Positions 1 through 6,861 of a stretch of 7,530 nt of DNA are shown here, piece after piece. The stretch is from Methylotenera sp. Lineage in GTDB: Bacteria; Pseudomonadota; Gammaproteobacteria; Burkholderiales; Methylophilaceae. Location: contig JACDEP010000105.1 of the NCBI GenBank assembly GCA_013816325.1, forward strand, positions 1-7,530, read 5' to 3'. The translations under genes were made by a program, and so were the position numbers. The stretch's first letter is position 1, and the number at the start of each line of letters is the position of its first letter. Under the pieces are notes generated by a model. It was not told the DNA's origin. It saw nothing but the letters and a program-made list of their open reading frames with translations, and ran no database searches.

Positions 1-402
1 GGCTGGCTTCCAGTTTGGCTGGCGCTTCAATCGGGTATGTTGATGTGGGTAGTGGCAGCGGTGGGTCTTGCGGTGTTTTTTGGGCATTTATACCCAATCT
101 ATCATCGATTCAAAGGCGGTAAAGGCGTGGCAACTTCTTTAGGTGTGATGCTGGCAATCTCTCCATTTTTAGGCTTGGCGGCTTTGCTTACTTGGGTAGT
201 AATATTTGCCATAACTCGTTATTCATCGTTGGGCGCAATCGTCGCGGCAGTTTTAGCGCCTGTCTATGCATGGTTTTTGCTATCCGCTTATAGAGATTAC
301 GTTATTACCGTTACGATTATGTCAATTTTCTTGATTTGGCGGCATAAGACTAATATACAAAAATTATTGGCAGGTACGGAATCTGGCTTTAGCAAAAAGT
401 AG
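1..402 (+). CDS. plsY: Glycerol-3-phosphate acyltransferase PlsY, 3' part (start outside window)
   Basis: PlsY is an integral inner-membrane enzyme that moves the acyl group from acyl-phosphate to glycerol-3-phosphate, giving lysophosphatidic acid, the first step of phospholipid synthesis. The frame is open from base 1, so the first ATG at 37 is internal; 133 codons of a protein usually near 200 residues are present. The fragment has the family's third conserved motif, GHLYPIYHRFKGGKGVAT, at residues 28-45 of the visible part. It also has the C-terminal signature WRHKTNIQKLLAGTE. Hydrophobic stretches at about 14-27, 46-70 and 74-92, with another near 95-105, fit the multi-pass topology. The N-terminal motifs, including the NPGATN-type motif, lie off the window. 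The gene converges on tsaD with 26 bases between the stop codons, and I see no clear hairpin terminator there. PlsY next to TsaD is a common proteobacterial arrangement. Confidence 0.95.
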   Translation, partial: GWLPVWLALQSGMLMWVVAAVGLAVFFGHLYPIYHRFKGGKGVATSLGVMLAISPFLGLAALLTWVVIFAITRYSSLGAIVAAVLAPVYAWFLLSAYRDYVITVTIMSIFLIWRHKTNIQKLLAGTESGFSKK

Positions 403-428
403 TAGTACAAATATGACAGCTTGTGTAA

Positions 429-1466
429 TTACGGCGACAGTAATTCAGCCAAATCCCATCTTGGTTTTACGCTAAAAGAGTAGTTTTTTTTGTCCGTGGT
501 GTGCTGGCCGCTTAATTGCAAAGCTTTAAATCTCATTGCACCTGCAAAGGCAATCATCGCGCCGTTATCAGTACAGAACTCCAGGCGCGGGTAACTTACA
601 TTACATAGTTTACGTTTTGTTGCTGCATTTAACTTTTCCCGTAGTTTTGAGTTGGCCCCAACGCCGCCCGATACAATCAAGCTATCTAATCCGGTGTCAC
701 GTAAGGCAGCCATGCATTTAGTGGTCAAAACTTCAGTAACAGCTTCTTGGAACTCCCATGCGATATCGGCGCGGGTGATTTCATCTAATGGTTGATGTTG
801 GTTGGTAAGAGTTAGTACGGAAGTCTTTAAGCCGCTAAAACTAAAATTCAAATCGCCGCTATTCAATAATGGCCTCGGTAACTTAAAACGTGGCTTTCCT
901 TGAATTGCTAATTTCGCTAACGCTGGGCCGCCGGGGTACCCTAATCCTAATAGCTTAGCGGTCTTGTCAAAAGCCTCGCCCGCTGCGTCATCTAAAGTGT
1001 CACCTAATAACTCGTATTCACCAATGCCATCAACCCGCATTAATTGACTATGACCACCGGAAACTAATAATGCTACAAAGGGGAAAGCCGGTGGGTTATC
1101 CTCCAGTAATGGCGCTAATAAATGACCTTCAAGATGATGCACATGAATAGTCGGTATCTGTAAGCTAAAAGCGAGTGATTCGGCGAAACTGGTACCAACC
1201 AACAAAGCACCTGACAAACCTGGCCCTTGTGTATAAGCGATTGCATCAAGGTCCCGCAGTGCTTTGTTTGCTTCCGCAAGTACACGCTCAGTAAGTGGCA
1301 GCACTCGGCGAATATGGTCACGCGAGGCCAATTCAGGTACTACGCCGCCATATTCCGCATGCATATCTATCTGAGAATGCAGCGCATGAGCGAGTAGCCC
1401 TGCCTCAGTATCATAAAGCGCAATGCCGGTTTCATCGCAAGATGACTCAACACCTAGTATTAACAT
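429..1466 (-). CDS. tsaD: tRNA N6-threonylcarbamoyladenosine transferase, catalytic subunit TsaD
   Basis: TsaD, with TsaB and TsaE, transfers the threonylcarbamoyl group from TC-AMP (made by TsaC) to A37 of ANN-decoding tRNAs, forming t6A in the cytoplasm. The ORF is open up to 1556, but the conserved N-terminus MLILGVESSCDETG begins at 1466. That gives 345 residues, a normal family length, so the 30-residue extension is rejected. A weak AGG lies about 9 bases before this ATG. The metal-binding motif HHLEGH has His111 and His115 at the expected positions. Other ASKHA-fold motifs are VSGGHSQ (135-141), DDAAGEAFDK (159-168), SGGVGANSKLR (266-276) and TDNGAMIA (299-306). The gene is divergent from rpsU, as in many proteobacteria. 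The tRNA-Ile downstream in this window decodes AUA, an ANN codon, so it is a plausible TsaD substrate. I could not pick a convincing promoter for tsaD. Confidence 0.97.
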   Translation of the reverse strand: MLILGVESSCDETGIALYDTEAGLLAHALHSQIDMHAEYGGVVPELASRDHIRRVLPLTERVLAEANKALRDLDAIAYTQGPGLSGALLVGTSFAESLAFSLQIPTIHVHHLEGHLLAPLLEDNPPAFPFVALLVSGGHSQLMRVDGIGEYELLGDTLDDAAGEAFDKTAKLLGLGYPGGPALAKLAIQGKPRFKLPRPLLNSGDLNFSFSGLKTSVLTLTNQHQPLDEITRADIAWEFQEAVTEVLTTKCMAALRDTGLDSLIVSGGVGANSKLREKLNAATKRKLCNVSYPRLEFCTDNGAMIAFAGAMRFKALQLSGQHTTDKKNYSFSVKPRWDLAELLSP

Positions 1467-1542
1467 TGATAAGCCTGGAACATTAAATAGATACCCATTT
1501 TCTGGCGAATGTGAGATATAAACCACAAATGCACAAAAGAGA

Positions 1543-1571
1543 TTGAAAAAAAGCAATTATACGATTAAAAT
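1543..1571 (+). promoter_or_regulatory. Predicted sigma-70 promoter of rpsU-yqeY
   Basis: TTGAAA (1543-1548, 5/6 to the -35 consensus) and TAAAAT (1566-1571, 5/6 to the -10 consensus) are separated by exactly 17 bases. Transcription would start near 1578, giving a leader of about 67 bases before rpsU. A second weaker pair, TTGAAA at 1600-1605 and TATTAC at 1623-1628, also has 17-base spacing but would start transcription inside the ribosome binding site, so it is less likely. Confidence 0.65.
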
Positions 1572-1581
1572 AGAGGACTTT

Positions 1582-1619
1582 TCTCGAGTTTATGACTTAT
1601 TGAAATGCATAACTTGAGA
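1582..1619 (+). promoter_or_regulatory. Stem-loop in the rpsU leader
   Basis: The arm at 1582-1594 (TCTCGAGTTTATG) pairs with 1608-1619 (CATAACTTGAGA). This makes 12 pairs with one G-U wobble and one bulged U, closing a 13-base loop. It would sit almost at the 5' end of the predicted transcript and finish 13-14 bases before the purine-rich ribosome binding site (1633-1640). It could stabilise the mRNA or bind a regulator such as S21 itself; the function is inference. I do not recognise it as a known leader family. Confidence 0.5.
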
Positions 1620-1644
1620 CATTATTACCGATAAGAGAGAACGA

Positions 1645-1857
1645 ATGTCTAGTGTACGTGTAAAAGAGAATGAGCCGTTTGACGTTGCTCTTCGCCGCTT
1701 TAAGCGCTTAATTGAAAAAACGGGTTTGTTGAATGACCTTCGCGCGCGCGAATTCTATGAGAAGCCAACATGGGAACGTAAACGTAAAGCTGCAGCTGCT
1801 GTAAAGCGTCAATATCGTCGCTTACGCAATCAAACATTGCCAGCTAAACTTTACTAA
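1645..1857 (+). CDS. rpsU: 30S ribosomal protein S21
   Basis: bS21 is a small basic 30S subunit protein that binds near the platform and anti-Shine-Dalgarno region and helps initiation on natural mRNAs. The 70-residue product has the family's usual length and its hallmark segments. These are VRVKENEPFDVALRRFKR at 4-21, EKTGLL at 24-29, LRAREFYEKPT at 32-42, ERKRKAAAAVKRQYRR at 44-59, and the C-terminal LPAKLY. The start is fixed by the conserved MSSVRVKENEPF and by an AAGAGAGA ribosome binding site at 1633-1640. It is the first gene of the macromolecular synthesis cluster, 22 bases ahead of yqeY and likely co-transcribed with it. Expression probably depends on the promoter at 1543-1571, and the leader stem-loop may modulate it. 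Confidence 0.98.
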   Translation: MSSVRVKENEPFDVALRRFKRLIEKTGLLNDLRAREFYEKPTWERKRKAAAAVKRQYRRLRNQTLPAKLY

Positions 1858-1879
1858 GTCTCGCATTAGTAATAACGCC

Positions 1880-2323
1880 ATGTCGTTAAAAGCTCAGATA
1901 TCTGAGGACATGAAAAACGCTATGCGCGCTAAAGATAGCGCGCGTTTAGGCGCTATTCGCCTGTTACAGGCTGCCATTAAACAGCGTGAAGTAGATGAGC
2001 GAATTGAGTTGAACGATACTGATGTCATTGCTGTAATTGAAAAAATGCTTAAACAACGTCGTGATTCAATCGCGGCGTATGAGTCTGCAAACCGTCAAGA
2101 CCTAGCTGATGTGGAAAAGTTTGAAATCACAGTACTACAAACTTATTTGCCACAACAACTTACTGAAGATGAGTTGAATTTAATTCTTGAAAAAGTGGTA
2201 GTAGAAACCAGCGCAGCTGGCATTAAGGATATGAGCAAAGTGATGGCGGCGATTAAACCGTTGGTCATTGGTCGCGCTGATATGGGTAAGATATCTGGAT
2301 TGATTAAAACTCGTTTGGGTTAA
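1880..2323 (+). CDS. yqeY: GatB/YqeY domain protein
   Basis: A 147-residue protein of the GatB/YqeY family, the typical length of the stand-alone form. The YqeY domain resembles the helical tail domain of the GatB subunit of tRNA-dependent amidotransferase, which recognises tRNA; the role of the free protein is not settled. Family features visible are the N-terminal helix MSLKAQISEDMKNAMRAKD, the RLGAIRLLQAAIKQREVDER segment (22-41), IEKMLKQRRDSIAAY (53-67), TYLPQQLTEDEL (128 being the centre of the following helix-rich stretch) and the C-terminal VIGRADMGKISGLIKTRL. It follows rpsU after 22 bases with no strong ribosome binding site, so translational coupling or a weak site is likely. A strong intrinsic terminator follows, making rpsU-yqeY a two-gene unit. 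E. coli lacks a gene at this place; many other proteobacteria have yqeY between rpsU and dnaG. Confidence 0.94.
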   Translation: MSLKAQISEDMKNAMRAKDSARLGAIRLLQAAIKQREVDERIELNDTDVIAVIEKMLKQRRDSIAAYESANRQDLADVEKFEITVLQTYLPQQLTEDELNLILEKVVVETSAAGIKDMSKVMAAIKPLVIGRADMGKISGLIKTRLG

Positions 2324-2349
2324 GATTTTATATTTGTGTATTGAATATC

Positions 2350-2372
2350 AAGGAGCGATTCGCTCCTTTTTT
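2350..2372 (+). terminator. Intrinsic terminator after yqeY
   Basis: AAGGAGCG (2350-2357) pairs perfectly with CGCTCCTT (2361-2368) across a three-base loop, and the strand runs into six consecutive T (2367-2372). It lies 27 bases after the yqeY stop and 57 bases before dnaG. It occupies the role of the attenuating terminator between rpsU and dnaG in the E. coli operon, lowering primase relative to S21. I found no strong promoter between it and dnaG, so read-through may feed dnaG. Confidence 0.88.
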
Positions 2373-2428
2373 CGTTTTGTAGTCTTTATGCGATACTTCG
2401 TTTTCTAGCTAAAAAGTGACAGCGGCAG

Positions 2429-4174
2429 ATGATCCCAGAATCATTTATACAGGAGCTGCTCAACCGCGTTGACGTGGTTGATGTGATCGATAAAAGCGTG
2501 CCGCTTAAAAAAGCCGGTGCGAACTATTCCGCCTGTTGCCCGTTCCATAATGAAAAATCCCCCAGTTTTACCGTAAGCCCCACTAAGCAGTTTTACCATT
2601 GTTTTGGTTGTGGAGCGCACGGCACTGCTATTGGTTTTTTAATGGAATATCAAGATTTAAGTTTTATTGAGGCTATTCATGACCTCGCCAAAATGGTGGG
2701 CATGATTGTCCCGCAGGAAACGCGGAATGAGAATCGACCCACACAAAAAGAAGTGGTTGGGTTGCAGGAGTCGTTACAACAAGCCGCCCAATACTACAAA
2801 GCCGAATTAAGAAAGTCACAACGAGCGATTGATTATCTCAAGGCTCGTGGTTTAAGCGGTAAAGTGGCAGCCAAATTCCAGATCGGTTATGCGCCTGCCG
2901 GTTGGCAGAACTTGCAAAGCGTTTTTCCGCATTATGAAAATGATGCATTAACCACGGCAGGTTTGGTAGTGGAGAATGAACAAGGTCGGCGTTATGACCG
3001 TTTCCGTGACCGTATTATGTTTCCGATTCATGACGCAAAAGGCCAAGTCATTGGCTTTGGTGGCCGCGTGATTAACCCAGAAGATACACCCAAATATTAC
3101 AACTCGCCTGAAACCCCGCTGTTTCAGAAAGGTCATGAGTTATATGGCCTGTTCTTAGCGCGTCGCGCTATACGTGATGCCGGCCGTGCTTTAGTGGTAG
3201 AAGGCTATATGGATGTTGTAGCTCTGGCCCAATATGGCATTGAATATGCTGTTGCTGCATTAGGTACCGCCACCACACCATTCCATATTGCTAAGCTAAT
3301 GCGACAGGCTGATGAAGTGGTCTTCTGCTTTGATGGTGACAATGCAGGGCGAGCTGCCGCTTGGCGTGCGGCGGTGAATGCGCTACCTGCGTTAACCGAC
3401 GGGTTTAAACTTTCTTTCTTATTTCTACCTAAAGAGCATGACCCGGATTCTTATGTACGGGAATTTGGTAAAGAGAAATTTGAAGCTGAGATCAAAGCGG
3501 CAATGCCACTTTCGCAATATATCTTGAAGCATTTGAGTGAAGATAATTTTTTGCAAAGTCAAGAGGATAGAGTGCGGTTTTTGAACGATGCGGAGCCTAT
3601 CATGCAGCAACTTAACGCACCTCGCAGTGCTATGTTTTTGCGTAAAAAAGTGGCGGAACTCGCACAATTGTCTCTAGAGGAAATGCACAGTCTCTTGAAG
3701 TTGCCTAACTTGAATAAAGCACCAATACAGGCAAGGCCTAAACAAACACGTACGACAATCTCGCTATATAAACGCTTTTGTTTAATGTTGTTAATGCAGC
3801 CTGGCTTGGCAAGTATTGATGACTTGCTCTGGATAAAAGGCGACTCTAGTGAAGAAGTATTATTGCAGCAGGCTATTGAAACTTGCGTGCTTCATCCTCA
3901 TTCTAAACCAGTAGTGATTATGCGTGAGCTAGAGAGTAAAGTGGATGAAAAATTATTACGTGAAATGGAGCGAGAATTAAGTCTGCTAGATGAGTCGTTA
4001 GACTTCGCATTAGAATTTGTAGGTGCTAAGCAACAATTGCAACAGGCGTATTTGCAGAAGCAAGAAGGAATATTATTAGCGCAAATCAGTGAAAAGCCTT
4101 TAAGCACGCTCACCGAAAACGAGAAAGCTTTACTTAAAAATCTTGGCAATAAGCCCAATCAAAATAGGGTTTAA
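2429..4174 (+). CDS. dnaG: DNA primase DnaG
   Basis: DnaG synthesises the RNA primers for leading and lagging strands, working with the replicative helicase DnaB at the fork. The 581 residues are a full-length primase. The N-terminal zinc domain shows CPFH (Cys37, His40) and CFGC (Cys58, Cys61). The core follows with YDRFRDRIMFPI (189-200), FGGR (210-213) and KYYNSPET (222-229). The Toprim fold carries Glu258 in VEGYMD and the metal-binding acidic pair Asp302/Asp304 in FDGDNAGRAA. Residues from about 440 on are divergent and helix-rich, as expected for the helicase-binding domain. The ATG is the only possible start, because an in-frame TGA lies just upstream at 2417-2419; its ribosome binding site is poor, which fits a protein needed in few copies. 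The gene sits between the yqeY terminator and rpoD. Confidence 0.98.
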   Translation: MIPESFIQELLNRVDVVDVIDKSVPLKKAGANYSACCPFHNEKSPSFTVSPTKQFYHCFGCGAHGTAIGFLMEYQDLSFIEAIHDLAKMVGMIVPQETRNENRPTQKEVVGLQESLQQAAQYYKAELRKSQRAIDYLKARGLSGKVAAKFQIGYAPAGWQNLQSVFPHYENDALTTAGLVVENEQGRRYDRFRDRIMFPIHDAKGQVIGFGGRVINPEDTPKYYNSPETPLFQKGHELYGLFLARRAIRDAGRALVVEGYMDVVALAQYGIEYAVAALGTATTPFHIAKLMRQADEVVFCFDGDNAGRAAAWRAAVNALPALTDGFKLSFLFLPKEHDPDSYVREFGKEKFEAEIKAAMPLSQYILKHLSEDNFLQSQEDRVRFLNDAEPIMQQLNAPRSAMFLRKKVAELAQLSLEEMHSLLKLPNLNKAPIQARPKQTRTTISLYKRFCLMLLMQPGLASIDDLLWIKGDSSEEVLLQQAIETCVLHPHSKPVVIMRELESKVDEKLLREMERELSLLDESLDFALEFVGAKQQLQQAYLQKQEGILLAQISEKPLSTLTENEKALLKNLGNKPNQNRV

Positions 4175-4186
4175 TTCTGTTATAAT
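4158..4186 (+). promoter_or_regulatory. Predicted extended -10 promoter of rpoD
   Basis: TGTTATAAT (4178-4186) is a perfect TATAAT hexamer with the extended -10 dinucleotide TG one base upstream. The -35 region 17 bases away is poor (ATCAAA, 4158-4163), as extended -10 promoters tolerate. It overlaps the last codons of dnaG. Transcription would begin near 4193 and give rpoD its own leader of about 72 bases, independent of the rpsU promoter. Confidence 0.6.
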
Positions 4187-4202
4187 ATAGGGTTACAAAA
4201 AT

Positions 4203-4243
4203 CGTATTAGCATGCAAAAATAACGAGTTAAGCATGGTAATCG
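4203..4243 (+). promoter_or_regulatory. Stem-loop in the rpoD leader
   Basis: ATTAGCATGC (4206-4215) pairs with GCATGGTAAT (4232-4241) with one G-G mismatch. CG at 4203-4204 and CG at 4242-4243 can extend it past one bulged T. The 16-base loop contains a small nested inverted repeat, TAAC-GA-GTTA (4221-4230). The structure ends 9 bases before the AGAGG ribosome binding site (4253-4257). It could influence mRNA stability or translation of sigma-70; that role is inferred only. Confidence 0.45.
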
Positions 4244-4264
4244 CATAAATTTAGAGGTAAGTTC

Positions 4265-6199
4265 ATGGCAAGACCAAAGAAAAGCGATCAATTAGCGGAA
4301 AAGAAAAATCAGGAATTCGTCAGCCCTGAGTTCCAGGAAGCTAGCGCTGAAGAACGCCGCACACGCCTTAAAACCCTAATTGTTTTGGGTAAAGAGCGTG
4401 GCTACCTTACTTACGCTGAAATTAATGATCACTTACCTGATGATGTTCAAAACTCCGAGCAGATCGACGGCATCATCGGCATGATTAATGACATGGGCAT
4501 CCAGGTGTACGAAGAAGCGCCGGATGCAGAAGTGTTGTTGATGTCGGATGCGCCGCCAGCCGTAACAGATGAAGATGCTGTAGAAGAGGCTGAACAGGCA
4601 CTTGCCACAGTAGATTCAGAATTTGGTCGTACTACAGACCCGGTGCGTATGTATATGCGTGAAATGGGTACAGTAGATTTGTTAACTCGCGAAAGTGAAA
4701 TTGAAATTGCGCGTCGCATTGAAGATGGCCTGAAGCATATGGTGCAAGCCATTGCCGCTTGTCCAACTACCATTGCAGCATTATTAGCAATGGTGGATAA
4801 AGTTGAAAAAGACGAATTAAGCGTTGATGATTTAGTGGATGGTCTGATTGATGCTGATATCGGCTTAGACGACGCGATTGCAGTTGAAACACCTGAAGAA
4901 GAAGAAGCGGAACCTGAAGAAGAAGAAGGCGACGACGAAGATGGGGCTAAAGCAGCAGCAATCTCGGCAGAAGCGTTAGCCAAACTTAAAGATGAAGTAC
5001 TAAGCCGTTTTGCAATCGTACGTGCAGCGCATCAAAAAATGACTGTCATCCTTGCTGAAAGAGGCTCACAGGATTCAGAATATCAAAGTTTATTAGCAGA
5101 AATTTTGGAAGAGCTCACTGCTTTCCGATTCTCTGCGAAACAAGTAGAAGGCCTATGCGATCAAGTACGTGACCTAGTGGAAACCGTGCGCGGCCATGAG
5201 CGTAAAGTATTGGATTTCTGTGTTGAGAAATCCGGAATGCCACGTCCGCATTTCATCAAATCATTTCCGGGTAACGAAAGTAACCTAGATTGGTTGGCTG
5301 AAGAGCTAAAAGTGGATAAACCGTATGTAGAGAAACTTGCGCGTTATAACCACTCCATTATCGACCAGCAACAGCGCTTGATTGACTTGGAAAATAAAGT
5401 TGGCATCCCGATCAGGGAGCTTAAAGAAATCAATAAGCAGATGTCTACGGGCGAAGCGCGTGCGCGTCGTGCTAAGCGTGAAATGATTGAAGCGAACTTG
5501 CGCTTGGTAATTTCTATTGCAAAAAAATATACCAACCGTGGTTTGCAATTCTTAGATTTGATCCAAGAAGGTAATATTGGCTTGATGAAGGCGGTAGATA
5601 AGTTTGAATACCGTCGTGGTTTCAAATTCTCAACCTATGCTACCTGGTGGATTCGCCAAGCGATTACACGTTCTATCGCTGATCAGGCACGTACCATTCG
5701 TATTCCTGTACACATGATTGAAACGATTAACAAAATGAATCGTATCAGCCGTCAGATTCTGCAGGAAACTGGCGTAGAGCCAGATCCAGCGCTATTGGCG
5801 GAGAAAATGGAAATGCCTGAAGAGAAGATTCGTAAAATCTTGAAAATCAGCAAAGAGCCAATTTCAATGGAAACGCCGATTGGTGATGATGAAGATTCTC
5901 ATTTGGGTGATTTTATTGAAGACAGCACAACACTGGCACCGGTGGATGCAGCCGTATATGCCAGCTTGCGTGATGCAACATCCGAGGTGCTGGAATCACT
6001 CACACCGCGCGAAGCAAAAGTGTTGCGTATGCGATTTGGTATTGAGATGAATACTGATCATACCCTAGAAGAAGTGGGTAAACAGTTTGATGTAACACGT
6101 GAGCGGATTCGCCAAATTGAGGCAAAAGCGTTACGTAAATTGCGCCACCCAACCCGTTCAGAGCGTTTACGCAGTTTCCTAGAGACTGGTCAAGACTAG
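4265..6199 (+). CDS. rpoD: RNA polymerase primary sigma factor RpoD (sigma-70)
   Basis: Housekeeping sigma factor that directs core RNA polymerase to -10/-35 promoters. The 644 residues are normal for proteobacterial sigma-70. Region 1.1 is at about 25-85. Region 1.2 begins DPVRMYMREMGTVDLLTRE (125-143). A non-conserved insert of roughly 160-390 follows, with an extremely acidic run at 209-226. Regions 2.1-2.4 lie at 407-480, including EANLRLVISIAKKYTNRGL, DLIQEGNIGLMKAVDKFEYRRG and FSTYATWWIRQAITR (the -10 recognition and melting segment). Region 3 is about 481-560. Region 4.2 contains LEEVGKQFDVTRERIRQIEAK (601-621), the helix-turn-helix that reads -35 elements. The start is supported by AGAGG (4253-4257) seven bases upstream and by the usual MARPK-like N-terminus. 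It lies 90 bases after dnaG and 16 bases before a tRNA, with no terminator between, so the tRNA may be co-transcribed. Confidence 0.99.
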   Translation: MARPKKSDQLAEKKNQEFVSPEFQEASAEERRTRLKTLIVLGKERGYLTYAEINDHLPDDVQNSEQIDGIIGMINDMGIQVYEEAPDAEVLLMSDAPPAVTDEDAVEEAEQALATVDSEFGRTTDPVRMYMREMGTVDLLTRESEIEIARRIEDGLKHMVQAIAACPTTIAALLAMVDKVEKDELSVDDLVDGLIDADIGLDDAIAVETPEEEEAEPEEEEGDDEDGAKAAAISAEALAKLKDEVLSRFAIVRAAHQKMTVILAERGSQDSEYQSLLAEILEELTAFRFSAKQVEGLCDQVRDLVETVRGHERKVLDFCVEKSGMPRPHFIKSFPGNESNLDWLAEELKVDKPYVEKLARYNHSIIDQQQRLIDLENKVGIPIRELKEINKQMSTGEARARRAKREMIEANLRLVISIAKKYTNRGLQFLDLIQEGNIGLMKAVDKFEYRRGFKFSTYATWWIRQAITRSIADQARTIRIPVHMIETINKMNRISRQILQETGVEPDPALLAEKMEMPEEKIRKILKISKEPISMETPIGDDEDSHLGDFIEDSTTLAPVDAAVYASLRDATSEVLESLTPREAKVLRMRFGIEMNTDHTLEEVGKQFDVTRERIRQIEAKALRKLRHPTRSERLRSFLETGQD

Positions 6200-6215
6200 C
6201 AGCTATGAGGTTTAC

Positions 6216-6294
<79 letters not shown>

Positions 6295-6302
6295 TATAAA
6301 AC

Positions 6303-6330
6303 AAGGCTGACAGAGATGTTGGCCTTTTTT
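6303..6330 (+). terminator. Intrinsic terminator of the (rpoD-)tRNA-Ile2 transcript
   Basis: AAGGCTGACA (6303-6312) and TGTTGGCCTT (6317-6326) form a ten-pair stem with two G-U pairs and a GAGA tetraloop, followed by a T run (6325-6330). It begins eight bases after the tRNA CCA end. If the att interpretation is right, this terminator belongs to the inserted DNA and replaces the original one. Confidence 0.85.
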
Positions 6331-6352
6331 ATTTTCTATCCGTGGCACAATC

Positions 6353-6487
6353 ATGGCAAACTGGGAAAAAACAAATTATGTTAATGACACATTTTATAAA
6401 GTGGCTATTGAAATATGTGATGAGTTTGCGGGAGACGTGAAAGATGCGTGTGTTACAAGTGCTAAAACACAATTTTGTAAGAAATAG
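6353..6487 (+). CDS. Small 44-residue ORF, C-terminal-like piece of a Cys-motif protein family
   Basis: The product starts MANWEKTNYVNDTF and has three cysteines (22, 33, 42). The segment CDEFAGDVKDACVTSAK resembles the repeated CDxxxGxxKDxCxxxAK motif that, from memory, occurs in exported hypothetical proteins of betaproteobacteria; no function is known to me. Those proteins are longer and carry a signal peptide, which is absent here. No other ATG, GTG or TTG lies in frame between the upstream stop at 6308 and 6353, and there is no clear ribosome binding site. Together with the position just after the tRNA terminator, this suggests a 5'-truncated gene remnant more than a working gene. An independent small protein cannot be excluded. 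A weak hairpin (CCTCA/TGAGG, 6504-6520) follows the stop. Confidence 0.4.
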   Translation: MANWEKTNYVNDTFYKVAIEICDEFAGDVKDACVTSAKTQFCKK

Positions 6488-6503
6488 GAGTAATGTGTAT
6501 TGT

Positions 6504-6520
6504 CCTCAGCTTTTTTGAGG
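6504..6520 (+). terminator. Weak hairpin after the 44-residue ORF
   Basis: CCTCA (6504-6508) pairs with TGAGG (6516-6520) across a T-rich loop. The tail TTTAAATTT is short, so termination would be weak at best. It overlaps a poor promoter-like pair, TTGTCC (6500-6505) and TAAATT (6523-6528) at 17-base spacing, that could serve the next ORF. Confidence 0.3.
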
Positions 6521-6552
6521 TTTAAATTTAACTTTAGAGAGATATTGAAAAT

Positions 6553-6744
6553 ATGAACATAATAATAAACCTAATTGTGTATTTAATTGTTTTTGGACTC
6601 ATTTGGTGGGCAGTGAATTTATTACCATTGCCTGCGCCTATTGGTCAGATTGTACGCGTGCTCTTTATTATTTTGCTAATCTTAATTATTTTAAGTGCAG
6701 TGGGAATAATTCCTGGTAATTATTTACCGCCAATAAGACTTTAA
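6553..6744 (+). CDS. Small hydrophobic membrane protein, two predicted transmembrane helices (Thivi_2564-like)
   Basis: A 63-residue, strongly hydrophobic protein. Helix 1 spans about residues 3-23, a short polar and proline-rich turn LLPLPAPIGQ spans 24-33, and helix 2 spans about 34-53; the tail is PGNYLPPIRL. The pattern of helix, W-x-x-N with prolines, I-x-x-I and a second helix ending G-I/V resembles the Thivi_2564 family of small membrane proteins of unknown function. I recognise this from memory only. AGAGAG (6536-6541) lies 11 bases before the ATG and can act as a ribosome binding site. The ORF lies inside the att-flanked interval, so it may be cargo. Coding is supported by the clean two-helix pattern and the plausible ribosome binding site, but its length leaves some doubt. 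No function is proposed. Confidence 0.65.
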   Translation: MNIIINLIVYLIVFGLIWWAVNLLPLPAPIGQIVRVLFIILLILIILSAVGIIPGNYLPPIRL

Positions 6745-6749
6745 TCAGT

Positions 6750-6763
6750 TCTTTATATAAAGA
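6750..6763. repeat. Perfect 14-bp palindrome
   Basis: TCTTTATATAAAGA is a perfect inverted repeat five bases after the stop of the membrane-protein ORF. It is AT-only apart from the outer C-G pairs and has no T run after it, so it is not a good terminator. It could be an operator-like site or chance in AT-rich DNA. Confidence 0.35.
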
Positions 6764-6861
6764 TTATTATTAATGGGTGACATTTTTAATTTATTTTAAC
6801 GAGAATCCACGAGCATTGGTTAGTACCAGACTTTAACGCTTGAGAGGCGCTCAACCTGTAT

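Noticed and set aside
1467..1556. A 30-residue N-terminal extension of TsaD
   Set aside because: The conserved family start MLILGVESSCDET is at 1466, and the extra residues would overlap the rpsU promoter and match no TsaD feature.
1600..1628. A second promoter for rpsU (TTGAAA, 17 bases, TATTAC)
   Set aside because: Transcription would start within the ribosome binding site, leaving almost no leader, and the -10 is poorer than that of the upstream promoter.
3898..4158. An 86-codon open frame antisense to the dnaG 3' end
   Set aside because: It lies wholly within a well-supported gene, has no coding features of its own, and its Ser/Cys-rich make-up is a shadow of the sense codons.
4447..4983. 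A 178-codon Ser-rich open frame antisense to rpoD
   Set aside because: It is the reverse reading of the Glu/Asp/Ala-rich part of rpoD; low complexity and no ribosome binding site show it is a codon-bias shadow.
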